The notes: generated by a model from the letters alone, not told the origin. Shown: positions 1-7,543, counted from the first letter of the stretch. The stretch is 17,188 nucleotides of DNA from an uncultured Actinomyces sp. (GCA_938028585.1 CALIZH010000147.1:1-17188), one strand, 5' to 3'. Program-made: numbers and translations.

Positions 1-115
1 CGTCTGGCCCCCACCCTGTTGTGTATGGAATCGATTGTGTGTCGACCAATTAGTGCTGTGCCTTTGTGTCCCTATGTGTGGGCTCTCAGGTCACAAACGT
101 GATCGACTCTTGATC

Positions 116-1666
116 TCAATCTTGTTCGCGACGAGTGCGGGCTACAAGCACCCCACCGGCAATTGCCGCACTCAGTGCAGCTGCTGCGGCAAGAGTTGCA
201 TCGGTGCCGGTCGAAGCAAGAGAACGATTCGCTTCCTTGGGTGAAGGAGCCGCTGGGGGCACATCCTGCTGCGGTGCCGGCGGAAGCGGAGGGTTGCTTG
301 TCTCGGGGGTTACCGGAGGTGTCGTGCTACTTGTTGAGGCCGCGAGCTGAGGAGTCGTTGTTGAGACCTCGGGAGTCGGCTCAGTTGTCGTCGGGGTTGG
401 TTCCGGAGTGGTTGTACTGGGGGTCGGCTCCGGGGTTGTCGTCGAGGGGGTCGGCTCTGGAGTCGTCGTACTGGGAGTAGGCTCCGGAGTGGCCTCAGTC
501 GTTGTTGGGGTGGGTTCCGGGGTCGTTGTGGTAGGTGTTGGTTCCGGAGTGGTTGTGGTGGGTGTTGGTTCCGGAGTGGTTGTGGTGGGGGTCGGCTCTG
601 GAGTCGTCGTAGTCGGTGTGGGGCGAGGCAATGAGGGGTTGTCCTTGGTGGAACCACCACCATCGGCCGTGATTACCGCTTTTCCGACCAATGCAACAGC
701 GTTGACAGAGGCGTTGTTAGTGAAGGTCGCAGACTTACCGACCATCGCGGAGTTCTTGATCTTGGTGTCATAGGAGATCGAATAGATTGCGTTTCCGTTG
801 CCCTTTGGCCAAGTCGCGGTGAAACCGCTGCCGTCGGCCTTCTTCGTGACGGTGAAGGTGCCGCCGTTCAGAGCATCGCCATTCGATACCGTTGTGGAAT
901 CTCCCAAGGGGAAGTCGTCTCCGTTAGCCCACACCAACATTGAGGGCTCATTGGCCAGGGTGTAGCCACCATTGTCATTCGTGAAGGTGTCGTCAACAGT
1001 GATGGTCTCGACTGAGATTCCCGACTCCACGATGTTGATCGACCAGTTAATCAACGAAGGATCATCGGAGTCGACTGTTCCGCCCTTGTTGTGTTTGGTG
1101 GTTTTTCCGATATTGGTATCGCCAATTCCGGTCCCGTCACCGGGGAGCTGAACAGAAACGGGCTTGCCATCAATCAAGAAGGACACTGCGCCAGCAGTGG
1201 TCTTTGCAGCTGCGCTCATCTTTGCCCAACCTGAACCGGTGATGTTTTGGTGGGAGTTTGCGTAGTCTGTGAAGGTACAGGTGATAACCGCTCCGGGTTC
1301 AGGTGCGGGAGCAGAGCAATTGACAGCGACCTGACCATCAGGGGCGGTCATGTCGAATTGAAGTTGTGTACCGGTCGCAGCGAAGGTGTTGAGCTCCGGG
1401 GGTGCTTGGATGGTGAAGGTATCTCCCTGGCGGATTGTCTTCCCTGTTCCATCGATAGTGAAGTCAACCTGCATCATGGTGCCAACGCCAAGCTTCGTCG
1501 AGGAGCTGACTCCAGAGAGTTTGACATCCTTGACGATGTCGTTGACAGTTGCGGCCTGTGACACGCCTTGAGAAACGACGAAATAGGCCAATGCGAGGAA
1601 ACATGCGAGGAGCATTGAAAGCCCCGAAATCGCTGATCTTGTGAGAGTTTGAACGCGTATCGACAC
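116..1666 (-). CDS. Cell-wall-anchored adhesin-like surface protein with LAxTG sorting signal and TPEPTP repeat stalk
   Basis: A 516-residue secreted protein, probably displayed on the cell wall. Residues 1 to about 39 form a signal peptide (basic start, hydrophobic run, cleavage near SQAA). Residues about 40-335 look like two Ig-like adhesin domains of the SdrG/collagen-binding type; the segment near 'INWSINIVESG' is reminiscent of collagen-binding modules. Residues about 345-440 are a Pro/Thr/Glu repeat stalk. The C-terminus holds LASTG (residues 483-487), a hydrophobic stretch and a basic tail (RTRREQD). LAxTG is the motif favoured by class E sortases of actinobacteria, rather than LPxTG. 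The start is GTG at 1666, supported by AGGAG upstream (1675-1679) and by the signal peptide beginning there. No sortase gene lies nearby, so a housekeeping sortase is implied. The ligand is unknown. The anchoring call is secure; the adhesin role is inferred from architecture. Confidence 0.82.
   Translation of the reverse strand: MSIRVQTLTRSAISGLSMLLACFLALAYFVVSQGVSQAATVNDIVKDVKLSGVSSSTKLGVGTMMQVDFTIDGTGKTIRQGDTFTIQAPPELNTFAATGTQLQFDMTAPDGQVAVNCSAPAPEPGAVITCTFTDYANSHQNITGSGWAKMSAAAKTTAGAVSFLIDGKPVSVQLPGDGTGIGDTNIGKTTKHNKGGTVDSDDPSLINWSINIVESGISVETITVDDTFTNDNGGYTLANEPSMLVWANGDDFPLGDSTTVSNGDALNGGTFTVTKKADGSGFTATWPKGNGNAIYSISYDTKIKNSAMVGKSATFTNNASVNAVALVGKAVITADGGGSTKDNPSLPRPTPTTTTPEPTPTTTTPEPTPTTTTPEPTPTTTTPEPTPTTTEATPEPTPSTTTPEPTPSTTTPEPTPSTTTPEPTPTTTEPTPEVSTTTPQLAASTSSTTPPVTPETSNPPLPPAPQQDVPPAAPSPKEANRSLASTGTDATLAAAAALSAAIAGGVLVARTRREQD
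371..618 (-). repeat. 27-bp tandem repeats encoding the TPEPTPTTT stalk
   Basis: Roughly eight degenerate tandem copies of a 27-bp unit encode the nonapeptide TPEPTPTTT or its TPEPTPSTT variant, within the surface protein gene. Two adjacent copies near 530-585 are almost identical at the DNA level. The array is interrupted once by an extra Glu-Ala and ends in a diverged EPTPEVSTTT segment. Such Pro/Thr-rich arrays normally act as extended, possibly glycosylated spacers through the wall. Near-identical units predict length variation between strains by slippage or recombination. Confidence 0.85.
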
Positions 1667-1703
1667 CTGAAAATCTCCTGATTGATTTGTGTGGGATATC
1701 TAA

Positions 1704-1733
1704 ATGCTAGTCAGTTCAGGGATGAATTCACAA
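1704..1733 (-). promoter_or_regulatory. Candidate promoter of the surface protein gene
   Basis: On the minus strand a TTGTGA -35 element (1728-1733) and a TAGCAT -10 element (1704-1709) are separated by 18 bp. Transcription would start near 1697, leaving a leader of about 30 nt that contains the AGGAG ribosome site. Each hexamer matches the sigma-70 consensus at four of six positions. A 6-6-6 inverted repeat (GTTGAC/GTCAAC, 1787-1804) lies further upstream and could be a regulator site, but nothing else supports that. Confidence 0.45.
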
Positions 1734-1905
1734 TTATCTGGGATGGTCTAAAAGTTCTCAGGCGGCTTTCTTGCTGCGTCATTCTGGTTGACCGCGTTGT
1801 CAACTAGCGTTGTCGTGTGGGCATCGTTGCAGGTTGCAAGGGGTTTGTGCTTTGAGTTGCGAAGTTTGGGGGAGGTGGTGTGATTCTGGTCGCAGTAGAT
1901 ACAAC

Positions 1906-1930
1906 AAAACCCTCGCGATGCGAGGGTTTT
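1906..1930 (-). terminator. Intrinsic terminator of the tRNA cluster
   Basis: A perfect 11-bp stem (1906-1916 with 1920-1930) closes a 3-nt loop. The stem is GC-rich in the middle and ends in AAAA/TTTT, so it can work in either direction. It starts 3 bp beyond the 3' end of tRNA-Phe, which makes it the terminator of the Glu-Asp-Phe transcript. It would also block plus-strand transcripts running from the surface-gene side. Confidence 0.85.
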
Positions 1931-1933
1931 ATC

Positions 1934-2009
1934 TGGTGGCTCCGACCGGCGTCGATCCGGTGACCTTTCGATTTTCAGTCGAACGCTCTACCAACTGAGC
2001 TACAGAGCC
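1934..2009 (-). tRNA. tRNA-Phe (GAA)
   Basis: A full cloverleaf on the minus strand. The anticodon arm is TTCGA-CTGAAAA-TCGAA, giving anticodon GAA. The acceptor stem GGCTCTG pairs with CGGAGCC (one G-U pair). Discriminator A is followed by an encoded CCA (1934-1936). It is the last gene of the three-tRNA transcript. A 6-bp hairpin (AGACCT/AGGTCT, 2011-2030) fills the spacer toward tRNA-Asp and may guide processing. Confidence 0.96.
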
Positions 2010-2036
2010 AAGACCTGAACCAAAAGGTCTGGTCGG

Positions 2037-2110
2037 CGACCCCGACGGGACTTGAACCCGCGACCTCCGCCGTGACAGGGCGGCGCGCTAACCAACTGCG
2101 CTACGGGGCC
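2037..2110 (-). tRNA. tRNA-Asp (GTC)
   Basis: Minus-strand cloverleaf with anticodon arm CCGCC-CTGTCAC-GGCGG, anticodon GTC. Acceptor GGCCCCG pairs with CGGGGTC, and the discriminator is G as expected for tRNA-Asp. The three bases after it read CCG rather than CCA, so CCA must be completed by nucleotidyltransferase, unlike its two cluster neighbours. It is the middle gene of the Glu-Asp-Phe cluster. Confidence 0.96.
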
Positions 2111-2159
2111 TTACAACAGGTAAGACCTATTGAATTATTCCAGTCACGATAGCGACCGG

Positions 2160-2235
<76 letters not shown>

Positions 2236-2274
2236 CACTGTCGGCCACCGGTCTGGCGTCCGAGGACGAAGAGA

Positions 2275-2304
2275 ATATTAGGCAGAAGCGAGGCCTTAAA
2301 GCAA
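2275..2304 (-). promoter_or_regulatory. Candidate promoter of the tRNA-Glu-Asp-Phe cluster
   Basis: On the minus strand TTGCTT (2299-2304) and TAATAT (2275-2280) are spaced 18 bp apart. They lie about 40 bp upstream of the tRNA-Glu 5' end, a plausible precursor leader length. The match to consensus is moderate. No other good hexamer pair was seen in 2236-2430. Confidence 0.4.
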
Positions 2305-2430
2305 AAAGAATGGCAGTGATGACCGTCACATGTCTATTTTTCCTTGATATTCTGGGATTCGCAATGCTGCCCATCGATTCAAGGCTCAGGCGATTCTCAA
2401 TGATCGCGCCTAGGCTTGAGGGAGTACAAG

Positions 2431-2457
2431 ATGAGTGATTCAAGGACGGTTTTATGA
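2431..2457 (+). CDS. Eight-codon upstream ORF overlapping the MscS start
   Basis: ATG at 2431 begins an eight-codon ORF (MSDSRTVL) ending in TGA at 2455-2457. Its stop overlaps the ATG of the MscS-family gene (2454) in the arrangement ATGA. It has its own strong ribosome site, GAGGGAG (2418-2424), 6 nt before the ATG, which is better than the AAGGA of the downstream gene. It could be a translational-coupling leader peptide. It is too short to judge by composition and may be chance. Confidence 0.35.
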   Translation: MSDSRTVL

Positions 2458-4304
2458 TTTTCAGTGCCGACGATTCGACACCTTCACCTTCGCCAACGGG
2501 TGTTGCACAGGACGCTGTTCAAAATGCGCTGGACTTGGCATCACTGATCTTCGGCGCCACAGTTGGTCTGGTTATCGCCTTCGTTGTGGCGCTGGTGATT
2601 GTCCTTTTGACGCGTCCAATTGCCCGTCGTTCGCGCTATTTTGCAGCGGTTACCAAACGCGTCCGGACCTCGTACTACATCACCGCGATGGCTTGGGGCG
2701 CGTGGGCTGGCCTGCAATTCATGCTGGTCAACACCACTCTGTCAGATTGGTCCAATGGTGGAATGGTGGGCTTCATCTCCCATGTCCTGCTCATTATTGG
2801 CATTTTGACGATGACCTGGATGGTCTACAACAGCGCATGGATCTTCGAAGACGCGGCACGAATCCGCCAGGAAAAAGACGGAGGGGTTTCCCGTAAGTTT
2901 GAAACCCAAGCGCAGGTCATCCGTCGTCTCCTACAGGCTCTGGTTATCCTTCTCGGTGTTTGTGCAGCCCTCTTCACTTTTGACGCCGCGCGTCAGGCAA
3001 TGACAACTGTTCTGGCCTCTGCCGGTGTCGTTTCGGTGATCGCCGGTCTTGCAGCCCAGCAGACCTTGGGAAATGTTTTTGCCGGTATCCAATTGGCTTT
3101 CACGGATGCAATTCGCGTGGGCGATGTGGTCGTTGTCGCTAAGGACAATGCCTCGGGCAAGGTTGAAGAGATCACTCTTTCTTACGTTGTTGTTCGGCTT
3201 CCAGACGAACGCCGGCTCATCGTTCCCTCGACCTATTTCACCTCCAATACCTTCGAAAACTGGACGCGTCGCGCGGCAACCCAGCTGGGTAATGTCGAGC
3301 TCAAGCTCGACTGGGCGGCGCCTTTAACTCTGATCCGCAGTCACGTTCAAAAGCTTCTTCTTGCAACTGATTTGTGGGATGGGCGTTCGTGGGCCGTTCA
3401 GGTTGCTGACTCGAATGAAACGACAATAACCGTTCGCATTGTTGTCTCTGCAAAGGACTCCGGAGCGCTGTGGGATCTGCGCTGCTACCTACGTGAAAAC
3501 ATGATTCGTTGGGTTGTTGATGAGGATCCTGCGATCCGTCCGCATACGCGTGTTCAGCCCTTGGAGGTTGAGACGGTCACGCAGGATACCTCTCGCGAGG
3601 CCGTCGCCCGCCTGGCGAAGGAACTGTCGGGTATTGCCGCCGATACGACGGGTGACCCCAACTTGCATCCGGTGTTGGCGGAAGGAAAGCCCGCTCAGGC
3701 CTCGCCGGTTTCTTCTCAGGGCAAGACAGAAGAAAAGGGTGATTCGGACCCCCTCGATGACGCAGTGCATTCCGTGCGGCTCCTGGCAGCCCGGCAGAAA
3801 GCCAAACGCGCACGCAGGAGGGCAATGGCCCAGCGTCAGCGTGAACTCGCTGATACGGGGAAGGTCACAGCGGTGGCCTCGGCAAATGACGCGCAGACCC
3901 AGGTTTTTTCGCAGACGATGCTGCATTCTTTGGTTGCCGAGCAACTAGCCGAAAAAGTTGCCCAGGCCAATGCGCGTCTAGGTAAGAACCACCTTGGTGG
4001 GGGATCGACTGCCCTCTTGCCTCAGGTACAGGCAGACGGTGACAAGGCGCAGGCCTCAGCCCCGCAGGTACAGTCCGGTCACGCTCATATGGATGCGACT
4101 GTCGTTCGCGGGGAGCGCCTCTTCTCAGGGTCTCCCGATGCCGATGAGCGCAATCAGATTTACGCCGGTCCCGGTGACGAAGTTCTGGCAGAACGCGAAG
4201 CTACGGCGAAACGTCACGAAGAAGAAACAACTCGTTTGAACAGCGGACCTCGAGTGCCCGAGGATGCAGTGCGTCCGCAGCGCAGCGATGTTCAACAAGA
4301 CTGA
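2454..4304 (+). CDS. MscS-family mechanosensitive ion channel with long charged C-terminal tail
   Basis: A 616-residue membrane protein of the small-conductance mechanosensitive channel family, which opens under membrane tension to release solutes after osmotic downshock. Five hydrophobic segments are visible: about 28-53, 75-93, 104-126, 158-176 and 186-216. The last carries the MscS pore-helix signature (ASAGVVSVIAGLAAQ, then GNVFAGIQLAF) and is followed by the beta-domain start RVGDVV (221-226). The body ends near residue 385. The remaining 230 residues are charged and Ala/Gln-rich with a basic cluster (KAKRARRRAMAQRQR), resembling no domain I recognise. AAGGA (2442-2446) precedes the ATG. 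It heads a run with msrB and two exporters, each joined by 15 nt or less. Family membership is certain; gating properties and any ion preference are unknown. Confidence 0.93.
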   Translation: MIFSADDSTPSPSPTGVAQDAVQNALDLASLIFGATVGLVIAFVVALVIVLLTRPIARRSRYFAAVTKRVRTSYYITAMAWGAWAGLQFMLVNTTLSDWSNGGMVGFISHVLLIIGILTMTWMVYNSAWIFEDAARIRQEKDGGVSRKFETQAQVIRRLLQALVILLGVCAALFTFDAARQAMTTVLASAGVVSVIAGLAAQQTLGNVFAGIQLAFTDAIRVGDVVVVAKDNASGKVEEITLSYVVVRLPDERRLIVPSTYFTSNTFENWTRRAATQLGNVELKLDWAAPLTLIRSHVQKLLLATDLWDGRSWAVQVADSNETTITVRIVVSAKDSGALWDLRCYLRENMIRWVVDEDPAIRPHTRVQPLEVETVTQDTSREAVARLAKELSGIAADTTGDPNLHPVLAEGKPAQASPVSSQGKTEEKGDSDPLDDAVHSVRLLAARQKAKRARRRAMAQRQRELADTGKVTAVASANDAQTQVFSQTMLHSLVAEQLAEKVAQANARLGKNHLGGGSTALLPQVQADGDKAQASAPQVQSGHAHMDATVVRGERLFSGSPDADERNQIYAGPGDEVLAEREATAKRHEEETTRLNSGPRVPEDAVRPQRSDVQQD

Positions 4305-4319
4305 ATTGAGGAAAACAAC

Positions 4320-4787
4320 ATGAAGATCATTCGAACCCGTGATCGTGCAACGCAGCTCGAACACCTTGCACAGGCGCAACAGTCGGCACCCAGCGTGAAT
4401 TACAGTGACGACGAGTGGCGTGAGCGGCTTACTCCCCAGCAGTACTTGGTTCTTCGTCAAGCCGGGACTGAGGCGCCGTGGACAGGTGAGCTGCTGGATG
4501 AACACCGCTCGGGTACCTATCTGTGTGCGGCATGTGGCGCTCAGCTTTTCCCCTCGTCAACGAAGTTTGAATCGCATTGCGGGTGGCCGAGTTTCTATGA
4601 AGCGCTGCCCGGTGCAGTTAACTATTTCGAGGATATTTCCCACGGAATGCGCCGCATCGAGGTGCGCTGTGCAAGCTGTGATTCTCACCTGGGGCACATT
4701 TTTGATGACGCACCGAATCAGCCAACGGGAAATCGTTTTTGCATGAATTCCGTGTGTCTACAATTTGTCCCTGACCCTGTGGCATAG
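4320..4787 (+). CDS. msrB: Peptide-methionine (R)-S-oxide reductase MsrB
   Basis: A 155-residue, single-domain cytoplasmic MsrB that reduces the R epimer of methionine sulfoxide in proteins with thioredoxin as the usual electron donor. Zinc ligands are two CxxC pairs at Cys69/72 and Cys117/120. The catalytic Cys141 is in the GNRFCMNS motif, and the likely resolving Cys87 is in FESHCGWPSF. The length is typical for a stand-alone MsrB. GAGGA (4308-4312) precedes the ATG, and the gene begins 15 nt after the channel stop, so the two are probably co-transcribed. An extra Cys146 (VCLQF) replaces the Ser common in the family and might serve as an alternative recycling cysteine. Assignment is firm. 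Confidence 0.96.
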   Translation: MKIIRTRDRATQLEHLAQAQQSAPSVNYSDDEWRERLTPQQYLVLRQAGTEAPWTGELLDEHRSGTYLCAACGAQLFPSSTKFESHCGWPSFYEALPGAVNYFEDISHGMRRIEVRCASCDSHLGHIFDDAPNQPTGNRFCMNSVCLQFVPDPVA

Positions 4788-4794
4788 TGGGGGA

Positions 4795-5712
4795 GTGCTC
4801 TCCCATCTTCGTGCGCTTCTTTCACGCGTTCCCGCGCCCATTCTGATTGTTGGTGCTGCGCTTAGCGCGTATAGCGGTGCGGCCGTTGCGGTCCTGATTT
4901 TTGGGTCTGTCCAGCCCGGTGCTGTGGCATGGATGCGTGTTTTCATCGCCGGGATAATTTTGTGTGCGTGGCGACGCCCTTGGCGTGTGGGCCTGAGCGT
5001 TAAGGATCTTGTTGAGTCCGCTTGCTTCGGCTTGGCGTTGATTACCATGAACATCACGTTCTTTGAATCGATCGCATATTTGCCCCTAGGTCCAGCCGTC
5101 TCCATGGAGTTCATCGGACCGGTTGCGGTCGCAGTGATTCGTGGCCGAGGCTGGCTTCCGCGCCTTGCCGCATTCCTTGCCTTGGCGGGGGTCGTTCTTA
5201 TTGGTGGGCTTGGCCTCGACACCAATGATCCAGGTTTTATTCCCGGGCTGAAATGGGCGGCACTGTGTGCTGTCTCGTGGGCGGTCTATATCCTTCTGGG
5301 GCAACGCGTGGCATCAAAGCGCTCGGGAATCACCAATCTTGCTGTCGGTTGTGCGCTCAGTGGGCTGATACTTTCACCTTTCATGATTCAGTCAGCCTTA
5401 CCTGCACTCACTCAACCATGGTTGCTTGGGATTGTCGTGCTTGTTGCGGTCCTATCCACCATCATTCCTTGCTCCTTTGAAGCCCTTGCCATGCACAGGA
5501 TCTCGGCGGCAGATTTTTCGCTGTTCACTGCGCTTTCTCCGGCTTCGTCGCTGCTGATGGGTGTGATCATCCTCTGGCAGATTCCCACGCTGTGGCAGAT
5601 TCTGGGGCTTGTTCTCATTTCGGTCGCTGTTGGAATTGCTTCAAAGGATTCCTCGAAGGAAGATGAGCTTCTTGCCGAAGAAGTGCGTGAACTAATTGGA
5701 GGAGGATCGTGA
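4795..5712 (+). CDS. EamA/RhtA-type metabolite exporter, first of a tandem pair
   Basis: About 305 residues with roughly ten hydrophobic segments in two repeated halves, as in the EamA (drug/metabolite transporter) family. The motifs around GPAVSMEFIGPVAVA and RGRGWLPRLAAFLALAGV resemble RhtA-like inner-membrane exporters of threonine/homoserine, but the substrate cannot be read from sequence. I chose GTG at 4795 because alignment with the neighbouring paralogue places its N-terminus there. A TTG at 4765 inside msrB is possible but has no ribosome site. The gene begins 7 nt after the msrB stop, suggesting coupled translation. Its stop overlaps the start of the next gene as GTGA. Confidence 0.85.
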   Translation: MLSHLRALLSRVPAPILIVGAALSAYSGAAVAVLIFGSVQPGAVAWMRVFIAGIILCAWRRPWRVGLSVKDLVESACFGLALITMNITFFESIAYLPLGPAVSMEFIGPVAVAVIRGRGWLPRLAAFLALAGVVLIGGLGLDTNDPGFIPGLKWAALCAVSWAVYILLGQRVASKRSGITNLAVGCALSGLILSPFMIQSALPALTQPWLLGIVVLVAVLSTIIPCSFEALAMHRISAADFSLFTALSPASSLLMGVIILWQIPTLWQILGLVLISVAVGIASKDSSKEDELLAEEVRELIGGGS

Positions 5713-6620
5713 GCAGCCGAACACTAGCGGGAATAGCAAACCGCATTCCCGCACAGGTATTGATCGTTACCTCGGCTCTCATTCAATACAGCGGTGCTGC
5801 CGTCGCGGTTTTCGCCTTCTCTGTCGTTGAACCGGCCTCGGTCGCATGGTGGCGCGGTTTCGTTGGTGCGCTGGTGCTGTGCGCGTGGGTTCGTCCTTGG
5901 CGAGGCCTCGACCGCGCAACCCTGAAGGGCGCTCTCTTCTTCGGCATTGCCTTGGTCTGCATGAACGCCTGCTTTTACGAGGCAATTTCCCGTATTCCCC
6001 TTGGGGCTGCGGTTTCGCTTGGGTTCCTTGGTCCTGTGACGGTTGCTGTTGTACGAGGTCGTGGTTGGGCGCCAAGAATCGCTGCCTTTTTCGCCTTGGC
6101 CGGGGTGTGTGCGATCGGCGGACTTGGGTTGGATTTGAGTGCTCCGAGAATCTTAGCTGGGGTTGGATGGATTCTGGCGGCCGGCGCCTCGTGGGCGGGA
6201 TATATCGTCCTTGGACAAAAGGCTGCGTCTTCGAGCTCCGCGATGACCAACCTTTCGCTGGGTTGTGCGTTCAGCGCCTTGATCTCTGCGCCAATTCTGG
6301 CCCCAGGTGCGATGGCCGCATTCAGTGATCGAAAGGTTTTAGTCGCGGTCATTGCCTTGGCATTCTTGTCGACGGTTTTCCCATATAGCCTTGAAGCCAT
6401 GGCGATGAAGCGGGTTTCTGCGGCGACTTTTGCTTTGTTTACGGCGCTTCTTCCCGCGACCTCTGCTCTGATTGGTGCGGTACTTTTGCGTCAGATTCCA
6501 AGCCTGTGGCAATTGGTCGGTCTGGTGTGCATTTCAATTGCCGTGGGGATTGCCTCGATGGCTGGGCGTGCGCATCCCGATGTCAAAGGTGTTCAGGGCA
6601 TGGAAGAAACAGAAAACTAA
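5709..6620 (+). CDS. EamA/RhtA-type metabolite exporter, second of a tandem pair
   Basis: A 303-residue paralogue of the preceding exporter, with the same ten-segment two-half layout. By eye 31 of the first 53 aligned core residues are identical, including YSGAAVAV and LCAW-RPW, so the pair arose by duplication. The GTG start at 5709 overlaps the previous stop by 4 nt and follows GGAGGA, ensuring coupled, near-equal synthesis. They could act as separate exporters with different substrates, or as a heterodimer as known for some paired small transporters of this superfamily; ten-segment EamA proteins usually work alone. The gene ends 16 bp before the convergent tRNA-Lys, and no hairpin terminator lies between them. 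Confidence 0.88.
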   Translation: MSSRTLAGIANRIPAQVLIVTSALIQYSGAAVAVFAFSVVEPASVAWWRGFVGALVLCAWVRPWRGLDRATLKGALFFGIALVCMNACFYEAISRIPLGAAVSLGFLGPVTVAVVRGRGWAPRIAAFFALAGVCAIGGLGLDLSAPRILAGVGWILAAGASWAGYIVLGQKAASSSSAMTNLSLGCAFSALISAPILAPGAMAAFSDRKVLVAVIALAFLSTVFPYSLEAMAMKRVSAATFALFTALLPATSALIGAVLLRQIPSLWQLVGLVCISIAVGIASMAGRAHPDVKGVQGMEETEN

Positions 6621-6636
6621 AAAAGCGCGAGAGAAG

Positions 6637-6708
6637 TAGGCCCAGGGGGACTCGAACCCCCAACCCACGGATTAAAAGTCCGCTGCTCTACCATTGAGCT
6701 ATAGGCCC
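6637..6708 (-). tRNA. tRNA-Lys (TTT)
   Basis: Minus-strand cloverleaf of 72 nt. The anticodon arm is GCGGA-CTTTTAA-TCCGT, anticodon TTT. The T arm is GGGGG-TTCGAGT-CCCCC, and the acceptor GGGCCTA pairs with TGGGCCT, ending in a G-U pair. CCA is not encoded (CTT follows discriminator A). A GC-rich 5-bp hairpin (6709-6722) abuts the 5' end. The gene faces the exporter pair and is divergent from the next coding gene. Confidence 0.95.
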
Positions 6709-6774
6709 GCGGGTAATCCCGCTGTGTGGCCCATCGGGTGGACCAACCCCACCATCTTACTGGTAGGAGAGCAA

Positions 6775-7413
6775 ATGGGCGAACCGCAACGCATCCCAAG
6801 ACGTCCAGCGATTTTGGACTACGCGCAAACAGAGGCAATTGTTGGTGCGCCAGATGTCGCGGATTCTTCTGTTCTTGCTCACTCAACTGCGTGGGCGCTG
6901 CTGGGTGTGGGAGATGAAGATTTTGATGCCGAGGCCTTGCGTCGCCTTCGCGAGCTGCTCTCCACCGGTGGAGTTCCTCTAGTTGCCGAGCTATGGTCGC
7001 AAAGCCCTGATTTCACTCTTCCGGGCGCGCTGTGGCGCGTGTACTTGTTCAGAGAGTGGTACCACCGTGACCCGCTCACGGTTGCTGATCTGTACATCTT
7101 GGGATTGCATGCAGATCAGGTTCCCGGACTCGAAGAGCCCATTCATGCGCGTCCTTTGGAGGATGTTATCCATGACGCGGATGCACTTCTATCCGGAGAA
7201 AAACGTGATGATGATCTGGAAGACATCTTTACGGAGCTTGCGCATGCGATGCGCATTGTTGCTGCTGGCGATCCCAGAGTGGGAAGACAGTGGATCGATG
7301 ACCCGCATGACGCATTGGCGTACGGAGTGACGATGCGTGCGCGGGCGCTGGTGATGACCGCTCAGGAGCTCGAACGTGCGGCCTCCCGAGCGCGCATCGG
7401 GGAGTTGGACTGA
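6775..7413 (+). CDS. Uncharacterised 212-residue cytoplasmic protein
   Basis: I do not recognise this family. The protein is soluble and acidic, with no signal peptide or membrane segment. It is mostly predicted helical by eye, with Trp/Tyr-rich motifs (FREWYHRDP) and a C-terminal helix rich in Arg, Ala and Glu (ARALVMTAQELERAASRARI). The ATG at 6775 is chosen because AGGAG (6765-6769) lies 5 nt upstream; the frame stays open to 6694, but that would run into tRNA-Lys sequence. It stands alone between the divergent tRNA-Lys and the sugar operon promoter, 130 bp before the binding-protein gene. Coding is supported by the strong ribosome site, normal composition and length. The function is open. 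Confidence 0.8.
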   Translation: MGEPQRIPRRPAILDYAQTEAIVGAPDVADSSVLAHSTAWALLGVGDEDFDAEALRRLRELLSTGGVPLVAELWSQSPDFTLPGALWRVYLFREWYHRDPLTVADLYILGLHADQVPGLEEPIHARPLEDVIHDADALLSGEKRDDDLEDIFTELAHAMRIVAAGDPRVGRQWIDDPHDALAYGVTMRARALVMTAQELERAASRARIGELD

Positions 7414-7448
7414 GATCTTTATTTAGTATCGTGAAGTTACAAAAGGTA

Positions 7449-7477
7449 TTGGCATTGTCTGAGCCGACTGCTAGTAT
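7449..7477 (+). promoter_or_regulatory. Promoter of the sulfatase-linked carbohydrate ABC operon
   Basis: TTGGCA (7449-7454) and TAGTAT (7472-7477) are separated by exactly 17 bp, a strong sigma-70-like promoter. The start would fall near 7484, giving a leader of about 60 nt. A short inverted repeat ACACC-GACGA-GGTGT (7488-7502) sits just after the start point, where a repressor such as a LacI-type protein could act. The operator idea is weak because the arms are only 5 bp. Confidence 0.65.
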
Positions 7478-7543
7478 GACGCAGGTAACACCGACGAGGT
7501 GTGTGAATTTCTCAAAGTCGAGTTGTTCTCACAAGGAGTACCC

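Noticed and set aside
1..115. Possible terminator or gene end downstream of the surface protein gene
   Set aside because: Only 4-bp inverted repeats are visible and no open frame with a ribosome site, so nothing can be called.
371..618. Regularly spaced repeats that could suggest a CRISPR array
   Set aside because: The units are contiguous, in frame and degenerate, with no unique spacers. They encode a protein stalk.
408..773. Long plus-strand open frame opposite the surface protein repeats
   Set aside because: It is a Gly/Val-rich mirror of the Thr/Pro repeat array, with no ribosome site. The minus-strand frame has a signal peptide and a sorting signal.
1810..1998. Small plus-strand open frame
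   Set aside because: It runs through the terminator hairpin and the tRNA-Phe gene on the opposite strand and has no support as a gene.
4765..4794. TTG start for the first exporter inside msrB
   Set aside because: There is no ribosome site, and the added residues have no counterpart in the tandem paralogue.
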